This document shows positions 44,819 through 56,100 of a stretch of 64,000 bases of DNA, piece after piece. The notes below the pieces were generated by a model, which saw only the letters and a list, made by a program, of their open reading frames with translations, made no database searches and was not told the origin of the DNA. The stretch covers positions 1-64,000 of the forward strand of contig JADKIZ010000012.1 of assembly GCA_016722445.1 (NCBI GenBank), given 5' to 3'. Every line of letters starts with the position of its first letter. Positions within the stretch are counted from its first letter, which is position 1. The stretch is from Flavobacteriales bacterium. GTDB lineage: Bacteria > Bacteroidota > Bacteroidia > Flavobacteriales_D > Sanyastnellaceae. A program made the position numbers and the translations under genes.

Positions 44819-47800
44819 TTGAGGCCAAAAATTCATCTGATCTGGGTGCCGTTGACGATTTTATTGTCGATGGCATTTGTCATTTCGAATGGTCAGGTTT
44901 CTCTTGGTCAGTCCCCTCACGGCGAAGATTTTAAAGTGAATTGTGCGAATTGCCATTCACCTGAAAACTGGACCACGCTGAATAATCCACTGAAGTTTTT
45001 GCATGACACCACATCATTCGCACTGGAAGGCCTTCACAACATGGTGGATTGTAAGTCTTGCCACACTTCACTGATCTTCTCGGACGCACCTTCCGACTGT
45101 GCTTCCTGTCACCAGGATGTACATCGCATGACCGTCGGAAACGATTGCGCTCGCTGTCATACTCCGAAGGATTGGTTGGTAGATGATATACCTGAACTGC
45201 ACGAACAGAATGGATTTCCTCTGGTTTCCAATCACTCCGGGCTTAGTTGTGTGGAGTGTCACGTTTCTGAATCGAACCTCGAGTTCAACAGAATTGGAAA
45301 TGACTGCGTCAATTGCCATATGTCGGATTATCAGGCGACCAAAAATCCCAATCACCAAACATCTGGATTTTCTACGAATTGCATCGAATGTCACAGTCCA
45401 TTTGAAGACGGTTGGTCTACTGAGTTTGTTGATCACGATTTTTTCCCATTGACATTGGGACACGAGATATCGAGTTGCAATGCTTGTCACACAACACAAC
45501 AATTTTCTGATGCAACTCCCGATTGTGTGAGCTGTCATGAGGATAGTTTTGATGCCACGGTCAACCCAAATCACAATGACCTTGGAATTTCCAATGAATG
45601 TGCGACATGCCATACCACCAATCCAGGTTGGATGCCGGCTATGTTCCCTCAGCACAATGATTTTTACCACCTGAATGGCGCGCATGCCTTGATTGCCAAC
45701 GATTGTGCAAGTTGTCACAATAGTGATTATGTGAATACACCGAACACATGTGTGGGCTGTCATATCGATGACTTTAACGCGACAACAAATCCGGATCACG
45801 AAGCTGGAGGATTTTCCACCGATTGTGCAACATGTCACAACGAAAACGCGTGGACGCCATCCAACTTTGATCACAATACCACAGATTTCCCGATAACCGG
45901 CGGACACGTCGGGGTGGATTGTCTTGAATGTCACGCCGATGGTTATGTCGATACACCAACCGATTGTGCGTCTTGTCACCTCGATGATTTCAATGCGACT
46001 ACAGATCCGAATCACGTGAATGCTCAATTCTCGACGGATTGTGTGAGCTGTCACAACAATGAGTCATGGACACCTGCGACGTTTGATCACGATTCGCAGT
46101 ATTTCCCGATCTACAGTGGAAGCCATGAAGGTGAATGGGACAATTGCACCGATTGCCATAACAACCCTGACGATTACTCTCAGTTCACTTGTATCAGTTG
46201 TCATGAAAATCCTGAAACAAATGATGCCCACGGCGATGTAGATGGATATACCTACGATGATATCGCATGTTTGGTATGCCATCCAACAGGATCAGCAGAC
46301 GACGTGTTTGATCATGGCTCCACAGCCTTCCCCTTGACGGGAGAACACTTGGCGGTAAATTGTTTGGAATGTCATGCTACCGGATTCGCAGGAACACCAA
46401 CCAATTGTGATGCCTGCCACCAAACAAACTTCAACAATTCGATCAATCCGGACCATGGATCATTGGGACTTTCCAATGAATGTGCAACGTGTCACACCAC
46501 AGCGCCTGATTGGGCACCTGCAACATTTGCAGTACACAATGATTACTACGCATTGAATGGCGCACATGCTGATATCGCCAATGAATGTGCAACTTGTCAC
46601 AACGGCGATTATGTGAATACAGCCAACACGTGCATAGGTTGTCACCAAGAAGATTTTAATGCCACGGTGAATCCTGATCACGAGACCGGAGGATTTTCTT
46701 CTGATTGTCTCACATGTCATACAGAAACTTCTTGGACACCTTCGACATTTGATCACAACCAAACTGATTTCCCGATCACGGGTGGTCATATCGGGGTAGA
46801 TTGCATTGCGTGTCACGCAGATGGTTATACCAATGTCGCTACCGATTGTGCATCTTGCCATTTGGATGATTACAATGCGACCACTGATCCGAATCACCCG
46901 GTAGCACAGTTCTCAACGGATTGTGTCACATGTCATAGCACCACATCGTGGACTCCTGCAACCTTTGACCACGACGCACAATATTTCCCGATATACAGTG
47001 GAAGCCATGAAGGTCAATGGAGTCAGTGTACAGATTGTCACACCGATTTGAATGACTATTCTCAATTCACATGTGTGAGTTGTCATACCAATCCTACGAC
47101 CAACAATGATCACTCCGATGTGGACGGTTATACTTATGTAGATGTAGCTTGTCTGGTTTGTCACCCAACCGGATCTGCATCTGATGTTTTTGACCACAAC
47201 ACAACAAGTTTCGCATTAACTGAAGCACACCTTGAAGTGACTTGTATGGAATGCCATACCAATGGATTTGCAGGTACACCGACGAATTGCGATGCATGTC
47301 ACCAAACGGATTTCAACAATGCAACAAATCCGGATCACCAGGCATTAGGACTATCGAATGATTGTGCATCGTGTCATACGACTGCGCCTGATTGGGCCCC
47401 TGCAACATTTGCTGTACACGACGATTACTACTCACTGAATGGTGCGCACAGTGGCATCGCCAACGATTGTGCAACATGTCACAATGGTGATTATGTCAAT
47501 ACACCTAACACCTGCGCCGGATGCCACATGCCGGACTACACAGCGACTACAGATCCTAATCACCAAGCTGCTCAATTTACTACGGATTGTGCAACATGTC
47601 ACACCGAAGAGTCATGGACACCTGCAACTTTCGATCACGACGCACAGTACTTCCCGATATATAGTGGAGCGCATGATGGCGAATGGTCTCAATGCACAGA
47701 ATGTCACAACAATCCTAGCGACTACTCACAATTCACTTGTGTAAGTTGTCATACCAATCCAACGACGAACAATGATCACAGTGATGTGGGCGGTTATGTG

Positions 47801-50260
47801 TATGATGACAATGCTTGTTTGGCTTGTCACCCAACCGGATCTGCAGATGATGTCTTCGACCATAATTCGACCAGTTTCCAATTGACCGGTGAGCATTTGC
47901 AAGCCGATTGTATGGATTGCCATTCTGCTGGATTTGCTGGTACGCCAACCAATTGTGATGCTTGCCACATACCTGATTTTAATTCGAGCATCAATCCAAA
48001 TCACACGACGCTAGGATTTTCTACAGATTGTGCAAGCTGTCACACCACAGATGCAGATTGGATGCCAGCGACATTCGTCAACCACAATGACTATTATGTA
48101 CTCCAAGGTGCTCACATCATGGTGGCCAACGATTGCGCTGCTTGTCACAATGGTAATTACATCAACACACCGAATACATGTGTTGGATGTCACCAATCCG
48201 ATTTTAATTCAGCGACATCACCGAATCACGTGAGTGAAGGATTCCCTACTGATTGTACCATCTGCCATACAGAGATGGAATGGAATCCATCGATCTTCGA
48301 CCACAATGCCACCAGTTTCCCAATCAATGGAGGTCACGTTGGAGTGGATTGTATCCAGTGTCACGCGAGTGGTTATGTGGGTACTCCAACAGAATGTATT
48401 GCTTGTCACCAGGATGATTTCAACGGCACCACAGATCCGAGTCACGTGGATTCACAATTCCCGAATGACTGTTTGTTGTGTCACGATGTGGATACTTGGT
48501 CCGGTGCTGTCTTCGATCACAATAACACGAGCTTCCCGCTTACCGGTGAACACGTGGGTGTAGATTGTTTGCAATGTCATGCCAGTGGTTACAGTGGTAC
48601 GCCAACCGATTGTAATGCCTGTCACCAACCAGACTTCCATGGAAGTGTGAATCCAGATCACGAAGTATTGGGCTTCCCAACCGATTGTGCAAGTTGTCAC
48701 ACCACCGATCCTGATTGGGTTCCAGCGACATTTGATATCCATGATAATTACTATGTGTTGCAGGGAGCACACGCGATGATTGCCAATGATTGTGCAACAT
48801 GTCACAATGGTAATTACATCAACACACCGAATACATGTGTAGGATGTCACCAATCCGATTTTAATTCAGCGACATCACCTAATCACGTGAGTGAAGGATT
48901 CCCTACTGATTGTACCATTTGCCATTCTGAGATGGATTGGAATCCATCGATCTTCGACCACAATGCCACCAGTTTCCCAATCAATGGAGGTCACGTTGGA
49001 GTGGATTGTATCCAGTGTCACGCGAGTGGTTATGTGGGTACTCCAACAGAATGTATTGCTTGTCACCAAGATGATTTCAACGGCACCACAGATCCGAGTC
49101 ACGTGGATTCACAATTCCCGAATGACTGTTTGTTGTGTCACGATATTGATACTTGGTCCGGTGCTGTCTTCGATCACAATAACACGAGCTTCCCGCTTAC
49201 CGGTGAACACGTGGGAGTAGATTGTTTGCAATGTCATGCCAGTGGTTACAGTGGTACACCAACTGATTGTAATGCCTGTCACCAACCAGACTTCCATGGA
49301 AGTGTGAATCCAGATCACGAAGTATTGGGCTTCCCAACCGATTGTGCAAGTTGTCACACCACCGATCCTGATTGGGTTCCAGCGACATTTGATATCCATG
49401 ATAATTACTATGTGTTGCAGGGAGCACACGCGATGATTGCCAATGATTGTGCAACATGTCACGGCGGAAATTATACCAACACACCGAATACTTGTGCAGG
49501 ATGCCACCAGTCAGATTTCAACGCAACGACATCACCGAATCACGTTACAGAGATGTTCCCGAATGATTGTGTATTATGTCATGGTGAAGACAATTGGACA
49601 CCATCGACGTTTGATCACGCGGCTACTTCATTCCCTCTGACTGGTCAGCACGTTGGCGTGGATTGTATCTCTTGTCATGACGCGGGCTACACAGGTACAC
49701 AAACAGCATGTGTATCATGTCACCAGAGCGAGTACAATTCAACTACGAGTCCAGATCACGAAGCAGCAATGTTCCCGACTGATTGCATACTATGCCACAC
49801 TACCAATGGTTGGACGCCATCGGATTTTGATCACAGCGCCACTGATTTCCCATTGGTTGGGGCGCATGTATCTGTTGACTGTAACCAATGTCACGCGGAT
49901 GGGTATACAGGAACACCAACCGATTGTTTTGCCTGTCACCAGACAGATTACAACAATGTGAATAATCCGAATCACCAAAATGACCAATACCCAACTGATT
50001 GTTTGATGTGCCACAATATGAATGCCTGGGATCCTTCAACATTTAATCACGACTCGCAGTATTTCCCAATATATACGGGTACACACAATGGAGAATGGAA
50101 TCAATGCAACGATTGCCATACGACTCCAGGGAATTATGCGATTTTCAATTGTTTGGTATGTCATACCGCAAATCAGACCAATCCTGATCATGATGAGGTG
50201 AACGGATATCAATGGAATAGCAATGCATGTTTGAATTGTCACCCGAATGGCAATAACTGA
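44819..50260 (+). CDS. Giant multiheme cytochrome c with 73 CxxCH motifs
   Basis: The 1813-residue protein starts at a TTG with a signal peptide (PLTILLSMAFVISNGQ) and then consists entirely of heme-binding units; counting by eye I find 73 CxxCH motifs. Units repeat the pattern FDH-N-x-T-x-FPLTG-x-H-x-x-VDC-x-x-CH, G-Y/F-x-G-T-P-T-x-C-x-x-CH, D-F/Y-N-x-x-x-x-P-x-H and D-C-x-x-CH, with histidines spaced to act as distal ligands. Larger modules of about 12 and 9 hemes recur; one nine-heme module (219 residues) is duplicated almost exactly. The protein is acidic and rich in Thr, Asn and Asp, unlike the basic 20-heme protein. No lipobox, T9SS tail or membrane span is present. It probably forms a long heme wire in the periplasm or at the surface. 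The frame is free of breaks over 5.4 kb. Confidence 0.9.
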   Translation: MRPKIHLIWVPLTILLSMAFVISNGQVSLGQSPHGEDFKVNCANCHSPENWTTLNNPLKFLHDTTSFALEGLHNMVDCKSCHTSLIFSDAPSDCASCHQDVHRMTVGNDCARCHTPKDWLVDDIPELHEQNGFPLVSNHSGLSCVECHVSESNLEFNRIGNDCVNCHMSDYQATKNPNHQTSGFSTNCIECHSPFEDGWSTEFVDHDFFPLTLGHEISSCNACHTTQQFSDATPDCVSCHEDSFDATVNPNHNDLGISNECATCHTTNPGWMPAMFPQHNDFYHLNGAHALIANDCASCHNSDYVNTPNTCVGCHIDDFNATTNPDHEAGGFSTDCATCHNENAWTPSNFDHNTTDFPITGGHVGVDCLECHADGYVDTPTDCASCHLDDFNATTDPNHVNAQFSTDCVSCHNNESWTPATFDHDSQYFPIYSGSHEGEWDNCTDCHNNPDDYSQFTCISCHENPETNDAHGDVDGYTYDDIACLVCHPTGSADDVFDHGSTAFPLTGEHLAVNCLECHATGFAGTPTNCDACHQTNFNNSINPDHGSLGLSNECATCHTTAPDWAPATFAVHNDYYALNGAHADIANECATCHNGDYVNTANTCIGCHQEDFNATVNPDHETGGFSSDCLTCHTETSWTPSTFDHNQTDFPITGGHIGVDCIACHADGYTNVATDCASCHLDDYNATTDPNHPVAQFSTDCVTCHSTTSWTPATFDHDAQYFPIYSGSHEGQWSQCTDCHTDLNDYSQFTCVSCHTNPTTNNDHSDVDGYTYVDVACLVCHPTGSASDVFDHNTTSFALTEAHLEVTCMECHTNGFAGTPTNCDACHQTDFNNATNPDHQALGLSNDCASCHTTAPDWAPATFAVHDDYYSLNGAHSGIANDCATCHNGDYVNTPNTCAGCHMPDYTATTDPNHQAAQFTTDCATCHTEESWTPATFDHDAQYFPIYSGAHDGEWSQCTECHNNPSDYSQFTCVSCHTNPTTNNDHSDVGGYVYDDNACLACHPTGSADDVFDHNSTSFQLTGEHLQADCMDCHSAGFAGTPTNCDACHIPDFNSSINPNHTTLGFSTDCASCHTTDADWMPATFVNHNDYYVLQGAHIMVANDCAACHNGNYINTPNTCVGCHQSDFNSATSPNHVSEGFPTDCTICHTEMEWNPSIFDHNATSFPINGGHVGVDCIQCHASGYVGTPTECIACHQDDFNGTTDPSHVDSQFPNDCLLCHDVDTWSGAVFDHNNTSFPLTGEHVGVDCLQCHASGYSGTPTDCNACHQPDFHGSVNPDHEVLGFPTDCASCHTTDPDWVPATFDIHDNYYVLQGAHAMIANDCATCHNGNYINTPNTCVGCHQSDFNSATSPNHVSEGFPTDCTICHSEMDWNPSIFDHNATSFPINGGHVGVDCIQCHASGYVGTPTECIACHQDDFNGTTDPSHVDSQFPNDCLLCHDIDTWSGAVFDHNNTSFPLTGEHVGVDCLQCHASGYSGTPTDCNACHQPDFHGSVNPDHEVLGFPTDCASCHTTDPDWVPATFDIHDNYYVLQGAHAMIANDCATCHGGNYTNTPNTCAGCHQSDFNATTSPNHVTEMFPNDCVLCHGEDNWTPSTFDHAATSFPLTGQHVGVDCISCHDAGYTGTQTACVSCHQSEYNSTTSPDHEAAMFPTDCILCHTTNGWTPSDFDHSATDFPLVGAHVSVDCNQCHADGYTGTPTDCFACHQTDYNNVNNPNHQNDQYPTDCLMCHNMNAWDPSTFNHDSQYFPIYTGTHNGEWNQCNDCHTTPGNYAIFNCLVCHTANQTNPDHDEVNGYQWNSNACLNCHPNGNN
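48146..49459 (+). repeat. 657-base tandem duplication inside the giant cytochrome
   Basis: Segments 48146-48802 and 48803-49459 are nearly identical in DNA, differing at a handful of positions (for example ACCGAATCAC versus ACCTAATCAC; GATGTGGATACT versus GATATTGATACT). Each codes for 219 residues and nine CxxCH motifs. The next unit begins with the same pattern but has diverged. Near identity including silent sites points to recent unequal recombination. Confidence 0.85.
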
Positions 50261-51894
50261 TGAAATATTTTTTCACGACATATTTGATGATCTGCACCAT
50301 GTGGATTTCGGCTCAGGATACTCTGACCGACCCTCAAGGCGTTGTCACTTTTGTGACCTCTCAGAGTGTGTATGTGAAATTTGAGAATACCGATGATATT
50401 GAAGTTGGCGATACGTTGAAATGGAAAAGTGTGGATGGTGTAGTGCCATGTCTGATCGTCAAGAATAAATCATCGGCGTCTGTTGTTTGCATTCCATTGA
50501 ACAAATGTGCGATTCAAAAAGGGGAGAAGATCTATTTCGATCCTCTCATCATAAAAGAGGATATATCTGTAGAAGAGAATCCCCTTGATTCAAAAACAAA
50601 AATTGAGAAAAAGGAGAGATATCATGGACGTGTGTCTGCGGCATCCTTCAGCAATATCACAGAAGATGCGGCTCCTTCACACCGCACGATGTATCGACTC
50701 ACATTGAATGCGGATCATATCCACGAGTCAAAATTTTCTTTTGAGACATTTTTGAATTACCGCCAGTTGTATTTGCCTCCAGAGAAAAGCGATATTCAAA
50801 AGACATCCTTTTTCAATATTTACAATCTTGCTGTGTCGTATCAACAGGATAGCACTTTTACAGTAACGGTTGGTAGAAAAATCAACAACAAGGCATCTTC
50901 ACTTGGTGCAATTGATGGTTTGCAGCTCGATAAAAGTTTCGGAAAATTCTACACAGGGATCATCTTAGGATTTCGTCCAGATTTTTCCAATTACGGCTTC
51001 AATTCCGATTTACCAGAATTTGGTGGATATGTCGGTTTGGAAGGAAAGGGCGAAAAGCTGAGTTCAAGAACGACATTGGGACTATTGCAACAGAATAATT
51101 CTGGTGCGGTTGATCGGAGGTATGTTTATTTCCAGCATTCAAGTACCTTCTATAGGAAATTCACTGTTTTTACTTCGTCTGAACTTGATCTGTTTAATGA
51201 GGCGAATGGCAAATCATTCGGCGCATACCGACTGACCAATTTTTATTCTTCATTAAACTACAGGGTGAATAAGAAATTGGATTTGAATGTTTCGTACGAT
51301 TCAAGAAAACAAATCATGTACTATGAGACATACAGCACTGACATTGAAAGAATGCTGGATGATGATCAATCCAGACAAGGCGTTAGAGGCCGGATCGGTA
51401 TAAGACCAACAAAGTATACCAGTATAGGTGTGAGTGTCGGCAAAAGATTTCAGAGCAGTAACCAAAACAAGTCCGATAATCTGAACGCGTATATTTCATA
51501 TACCAAACTTCCGGGAACGGGAGGACGGCTGACATTGAATTACAACGTGAATCGTTCATTGTATCTTCTGAGTGAAGTGGTTTCAATCCGTTTGTCCCAA
51601 GATCTCTTCAACAAAAAACTGAATGCTGAAGCTTATGTTAGAAAAGTGAACTACAGCTATTACAGCGACGCACAACTTCCAACGACGAAAAATGAGCAGT
51701 ATTACTATGGTTTAAGTCTCATGCACCGTCTGAGTCCAACCATTAGTTTTTCAGTTTTAGGTGAAATGACCAAAAATGTAAATTCTGATAACTACCGGGT
51801 GAATTTGAGATTGATGAAGCGATTCGATAGCAAGAAAAAGAAGAAGGTTAAGCAGGTGGATACGGAAGACCGTGATGCGCCATGGAAGTTTTGA
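50260..51894 (+). CDS. Outer-membrane beta-barrel protein next to the giant cytochrome
   Basis: The 544-residue protein has a signal peptide (MKYFFTTYLMICTMWISAQ). A small N-terminal beta domain of about 90 residues follows (GVVTFVTSQSVYVKFENTDD, then EVGDTLKWKSVDG), and then a long array of amphipathic strands typical of a 16- to 22-strand barrel (FETFLNYRQLYLPPEKS; FTVTVGRKINNKAS; LDLNVSYDSRKQIMYYE; KLNAEAYVRKVNYSYYS). The tail KRFDSKKKKKVKQVD is basic. Its ATG overlaps the cytochrome stop by one base, indicating one transcript. A barrel coupled to a multiheme cytochrome recalls MtrB-type or other porin-cytochrome conduits, although no sequence homology to MtrB is visible. Confidence 0.75.
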   Translation: MKYFFTTYLMICTMWISAQDTLTDPQGVVTFVTSQSVYVKFENTDDIEVGDTLKWKSVDGVVPCLIVKNKSSASVVCIPLNKCAIQKGEKIYFDPLIIKEDISVEENPLDSKTKIEKKERYHGRVSAASFSNITEDAAPSHRTMYRLTLNADHIHESKFSFETFLNYRQLYLPPEKSDIQKTSFFNIYNLAVSYQQDSTFTVTVGRKINNKASSLGAIDGLQLDKSFGKFYTGIILGFRPDFSNYGFNSDLPEFGGYVGLEGKGEKLSSRTTLGLLQQNNSGAVDRRYVYFQHSSTFYRKFTVFTSSELDLFNEANGKSFGAYRLTNFYSSLNYRVNKKLDLNVSYDSRKQIMYYETYSTDIERMLDDDQSRQGVRGRIGIRPTKYTSIGVSVGKRFQSSNQNKSDNLNAYISYTKLPGTGGRLTLNYNVNRSLYLLSEVVSIRLSQDLFNKKLNAEAYVRKVNYSYYSDAQLPTTKNEQYYYGLSLMHRLSPTISFSVLGEMTKNVNSDNYRVNLRLMKRFDSKKKKKVKQVDTEDRDAPWKF

Positions 51895-52228
51895 TGATCT
51901 TCGGTGAAATCGTTAGAAGGTTAACATTGATTTGTAGCTATGATCACCCGGTTCATCAATTTGCACAGTGAAATTGCAACATCACAGGAGGAAAGAATCG
52001 AGGGATTATCGCGACGATTTTTTTTGTCTTGTTGAACTGATGGTTGTTATGAAAACCGTGCTGTTGAATTGGCAAGTTGTCATAATTTCGTAGAATAAAT
52101 AAAGTCTTAAACCCAAATCATGCAGTCGAAACCTATTTCATCGCTTCATCACGGTCCCGACCACATGATTTGAGTTAAAACAATTGAATCATAGCTCCTT
52201 CAGAGCACACAATAATATCTCAGCTAAC
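51895..52228. other. Gene-free stretch downstream of the barrel gene
   Basis: AATCG (51996-52000) can pair with CGATT before a T-run near 52015-52025, which may be a weak terminator. TAATTTCG is the nearest -7-like sequence for the lipoprotein gene. Nothing else is apparent. Confidence 0.3.
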
Positions 52229-53014
52229 ATGAAATACACCCTCCCATTTATTTGCCTTACATTTTTGATTTCATCATGCGGTTCGGATCCAAAAGTGATT
52301 CCTGTGGCGGATGAGAATACCGAATCAGGGAAAAAGTCAGGAATATTTTCCGATGGAAACGAAGCGACTTCGAATCCTACTGGTGGTGAGGCGTCGAATG
52401 GCATGGGCGTGCATACAGTGGTGGTCAAAGAAGTGCTCCCCACAACCAAATATGTTTATTTGCGTGTGGAGGAAGGAGGAAATGAGTTTTGGATTTCTAC
52501 CTCGAAAGTTGAAGTAAAAGTTGGCGAAACTTATTTTTATCGTGATGGGTTATTGAAGACAAATTTTCACAGCACGGAGTATAACCGCACCTTCGACAAA
52601 GTGTATCTGGTTTCTCAGATTGTACAAACCAATCACGGAAATTCTGGTACTGCCGCAACAAGCGAAACCAGTCATGGTGCCGGTAACGAAACCTCAGTTG
52701 CTTCAGCACCTAAGGATGTTGTAGTGAAAGGATCGATAAGGATTGCAGATTTGGTGGCCAATCCAAAGAAGTATGAAGGCAAGGAAATTCAAATCAGTGG
52801 AAATGTGGCCAAGGTCAATGTGAATATCATGAATCGCAATTGGCTTCACTTGAAGGATGGTAGCAAAGATGATTATGATCTGGTGGTGACGACTGATCAA
52901 GGCATACCAGAAGGGCATACCATTACCATGAAAGGTAAAGTGGCGTTGAACAAAGATTTTGGTGCCGGTTACAAATATCAAATCATCATCGAGGAAGGTA
53001 AGATCGTGAATTGA
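52229..53014 (+). CDS. Lipoprotein with C-terminal OB-fold domain
   Basis: ATG 52229 yields MKYTLPFICLTFLISSCGSD with a lipobox (LISSC, Cys17), so the mature protein is lipid-anchored. A Ser/Gly/Asn-rich linker leads to a first beta domain (VHTVVVKEVLPTTKYVYLRV; EGGNEFWISTSKVEVKVGE) and, after another linker, an OB-fold domain of about 90 residues: ADLVANPKKYEGKEIQISGN, VNIMNRNWLHLKDGSKDDYD, HTITMKGKVALNKDFGAGYK. Such lipoproteins accompany multiheme cytochromes in several genomes and may help assemble or hold them, which fits the neighbouring cluster. The function is inferred from position. An upstream TTG extension is not needed. Confidence 0.65.
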   Translation: MKYTLPFICLTFLISSCGSDPKVIPVADENTESGKKSGIFSDGNEATSNPTGGEASNGMGVHTVVVKEVLPTTKYVYLRVEEGGNEFWISTSKVEVKVGETYFYRDGLLKTNFHSTEYNRTFDKVYLVSQIVQTNHGNSGTAATSETSHGAGNETSVASAPKDVVVKGSIRIADLVANPKKYEGKEIQISGNVAKVNVNIMNRNWLHLKDGSKDDYDLVVTTDQGIPEGHTITMKGKVALNKDFGAGYKYQIIIEEGKIVN

Positions 53015-53162
53015 TTGGTCTTTCTTTTCACCTGTCAGGTTGCTATACCAGAATTGAGTCTCTATTTTTTCACATAGCGTCTCTCTTTTTTTCCTCAGAA
53101 ATTCACAGGAAATAAGTCACTTTGAAAATGTGATGTCTAAACCATGTTCCGGTTTGAACGGA

Positions 53163-56100
53163 TCAGGTAAGCAAAGCGAACTTGCGTTTGCGTATCCATG
53201 CAATGATGGTGATCACTGTGATAGCTCCGACTGTGATATAAACCCATGATGGAACAGGAACGGGATCTCCAGCCGCATACGAATGAAGTCCGGACAGATA
53301 ATAGTTCACACCGTAATACGTCATGATCACTGAAGCCAATCCAAAGGTTGAAGCAAAATTGAAGGCAAACAGTCCATACATTTTTGGAATGAGTCGCATG
53401 TGTAAGATGAATGCATAGACAAGAATTGTGACTAGCGCCCAGGTTTCTTTTGCATCCCATCCCCAATATCTTCCCCAGGATTCATTGGCCCAAACACCGC
53501 CAAGATAGGTTCCAATACTGAGCATGAATAAACCACCAGTGAGGGTCATTTCACTCAGGTAAGTCATTTCTTTGATGATATGGAAAATCCTTTTTTCATT
53601 GTTCTTCTTGAGAAAGACCATCAGAATGAGGTTGATGATACCGATTACGGCACCTAACATGAGAAATCCATAACTACCTGCTTCAAGAGAAACGTGGATG
53701 GTGAGCCAATAGGAACGAAGTACAGGAACGAGTGGAGTAATTTCAGGATCCATATAACTCAGCATAGCCACCATCAATACTGTGGATGACAGAACCATGG
53801 TTGCCGCAAGGGCACCTAATGATTTTCTTCCGAATATCAAGCCTGCGAGTACCGTCGTAAATGCGATATAGATCATCGATTCATATCCGTTGCTCCATGG
53901 AGCACGACCGGAAACATACCATCTTAAACCGAGTCCAGTCACGTGGAAGACGAATCCGACGAGGAGTGTATAGAAAAGAATTTTATACACGCGTTGAAGA
54001 TTAGCTTCTGGTTTGAAGATGGAATAAAACAGCATGAATAGGAAGAGCAAACCAAGAATGGCGTAGAGCGCAGAAAGGCGATTGAACACATTCAAGTTAT
54101 TCAAAAAGATCTCAGCTTTGATCTTGGCGTTGGAAGGCATTACTGCAGAACCTTTTTCTTGCTGGTAATCTTTGAGCTCATTGAGCAGTTGATTTGGAAA
54201 ACTGTAGTTGTTGGATACCATGGCCTCACGCAATGATGTCACGTAGCTGGTAAAGAATCTTTCAGCAACAGGATTATTTGCTTCGATTCCTCCATGTCTG
54301 TTTGGACGAGGACCCGACCAGGTATTATTTGGATCTCCAGCGATGGGAATCAGACGTAAGAAGTCACCACCGAAGATCATGTTCATGATATTCACGCGTT
54401 CATCTATTTTGATGAGTTCTTTTTCAAGTACACCTCTGTCAATGGAGCTGAGACTATTCGCTCTTCGAACTTCATTCTGAAGTTTGTATTCACCATTGTC
54501 ATCGAAGAAATCGCGATAGGTAGCTTTGTCGCCTGGAACGCCAAGAATTTTGTGAATGGTTTCATGATGACCAAGTTTGACCATAGGTACATTAATCCAT
54601 TCTTCGCTGCTGATGAACATCCCTAAAATCACTTGATCAGCCGACATGCCATTGAAACTTTCAGAACGCATCACTTTACGCATCAGTTCGCGGGTGAGTG
54701 TATGTACTGGTTTCATTCGACCATTCTGATCCTGAACAATCATGTGACTGAATAGTTCGCAATGCTCCTGACTAATTTCCAATTGATCCGTTACAGGCTC
54801 AATAACTTTTTGAGAGGAAACAAAAAGCGGTGACATCATCGCGCCAAGTAGCAATGTCAATCCTGCATTTTTGGTGCGCATTTTTTTGATGTTCTGTGAT
54901 ACTTTATAGAATTGGCTCTTCTTGCTGACGAGTGATAAGATCATACCTATCGTGAGCAGGATATAACCGATGTAAGAAATCCATGTTCCCCAGAAGTCGT
55001 GGTTTACACTGAGGTATGTGCCAAGTTCATCCTGATCATATGAAGACTGAAAGAAGCGATATCCATCATGATCCAAGACGTGATTCATATAAATACGATA
55101 GTTCTCTTGGAGATTTTGTCGGGTATCGATGAGTTGTACTTCACTGGCATAAGAAGTAGGGCTATCTGTTCCGGGATATCGGTCCATGATGAAATCATAG
55201 AGTTTGATGGAAAATGGCAACTCCACATCAATCGATCCATATGAAAGTGCCAGACTCAGATTGTCAAGTTTAACAATGGCCAATTGTCCGGGCATTCCTT
55301 TTTTTCCATTGACGATCAATTCTTCTTCTTTGCCATTTACTTTAACACTCATACGCAAAGCCGTCATGCTTTCGTTTTTCACTTTCATATCTCCAGATTC
55401 GAGATTGATCAAAGCACTTTTATTGAAATCACCGAATACAAAACCACTCTGACCATTGTTGTACATAGATCTGAGCATGAGTGGGTGATATGCTTCTTGT
55501 GGCAGTAATGTGTCTGTTTTTTGTGTTGCCATCACCGTCTGAACCAGAGGTTGGTCATGTTTGATGAAAAGTTGACCATCAATTTCTGTGATGTTGACTG
55601 CATTCGGCATGACTTCATCGGAAAAATTGAAAATTTCACCCTGTATTCTTTTTTGACTTCCTTTTGTGACAAAGTACTCCTCTCTTCCGCCCATTCCTGC
55701 CATCACGACTTTTATGGTTGGAAAACCAACAGGACTCTCGTACATGCTTTGAACTGGATTCGGAATAAATTCTTTCAATTCAAGTTCTATCAAGTCATTT
55801 CCAAGTAAGTAGGATTCAGACCAACTATTATTACCTAAACTAGAGAATAGCACAGGCTCATCAACTTTGAATTTTTTGTCGCCCTGCAAAATTTGAAGTT
55901 GCAGATAAGTTTCACTGGAGAGAATAGTGTTCGAAGAATCGTTTTCACGAATGTGCATGATGCCTTCATAACCGAAGTATCGGGTAACTCCTGCACCCAA
56001 AAGGATGATCACCATGGCAGCATGAAACATGAGCAAGGCCCATTTTTTTGAGGAATCATCCTGAATCGGAAGATGTTGACAATGATGGTCACACAAAACA

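Noticed and set aside
45068..46054. Long open frame (328 codons) on the minus strand inside the giant cytochrome, and several similar ones to 50242
   Set aside because: They are shadows of the CxxCH-rich repeat; their translations are low-complexity Ile/Thr/Cys-rich and contain no domain.
44900..50200. Regular spacing of repeats resembling a CRISPR array
   Set aside because: The periodicity is codon-based and encodes heme motifs; units are coding, of variable length, with no constant repeat and unique spacers.
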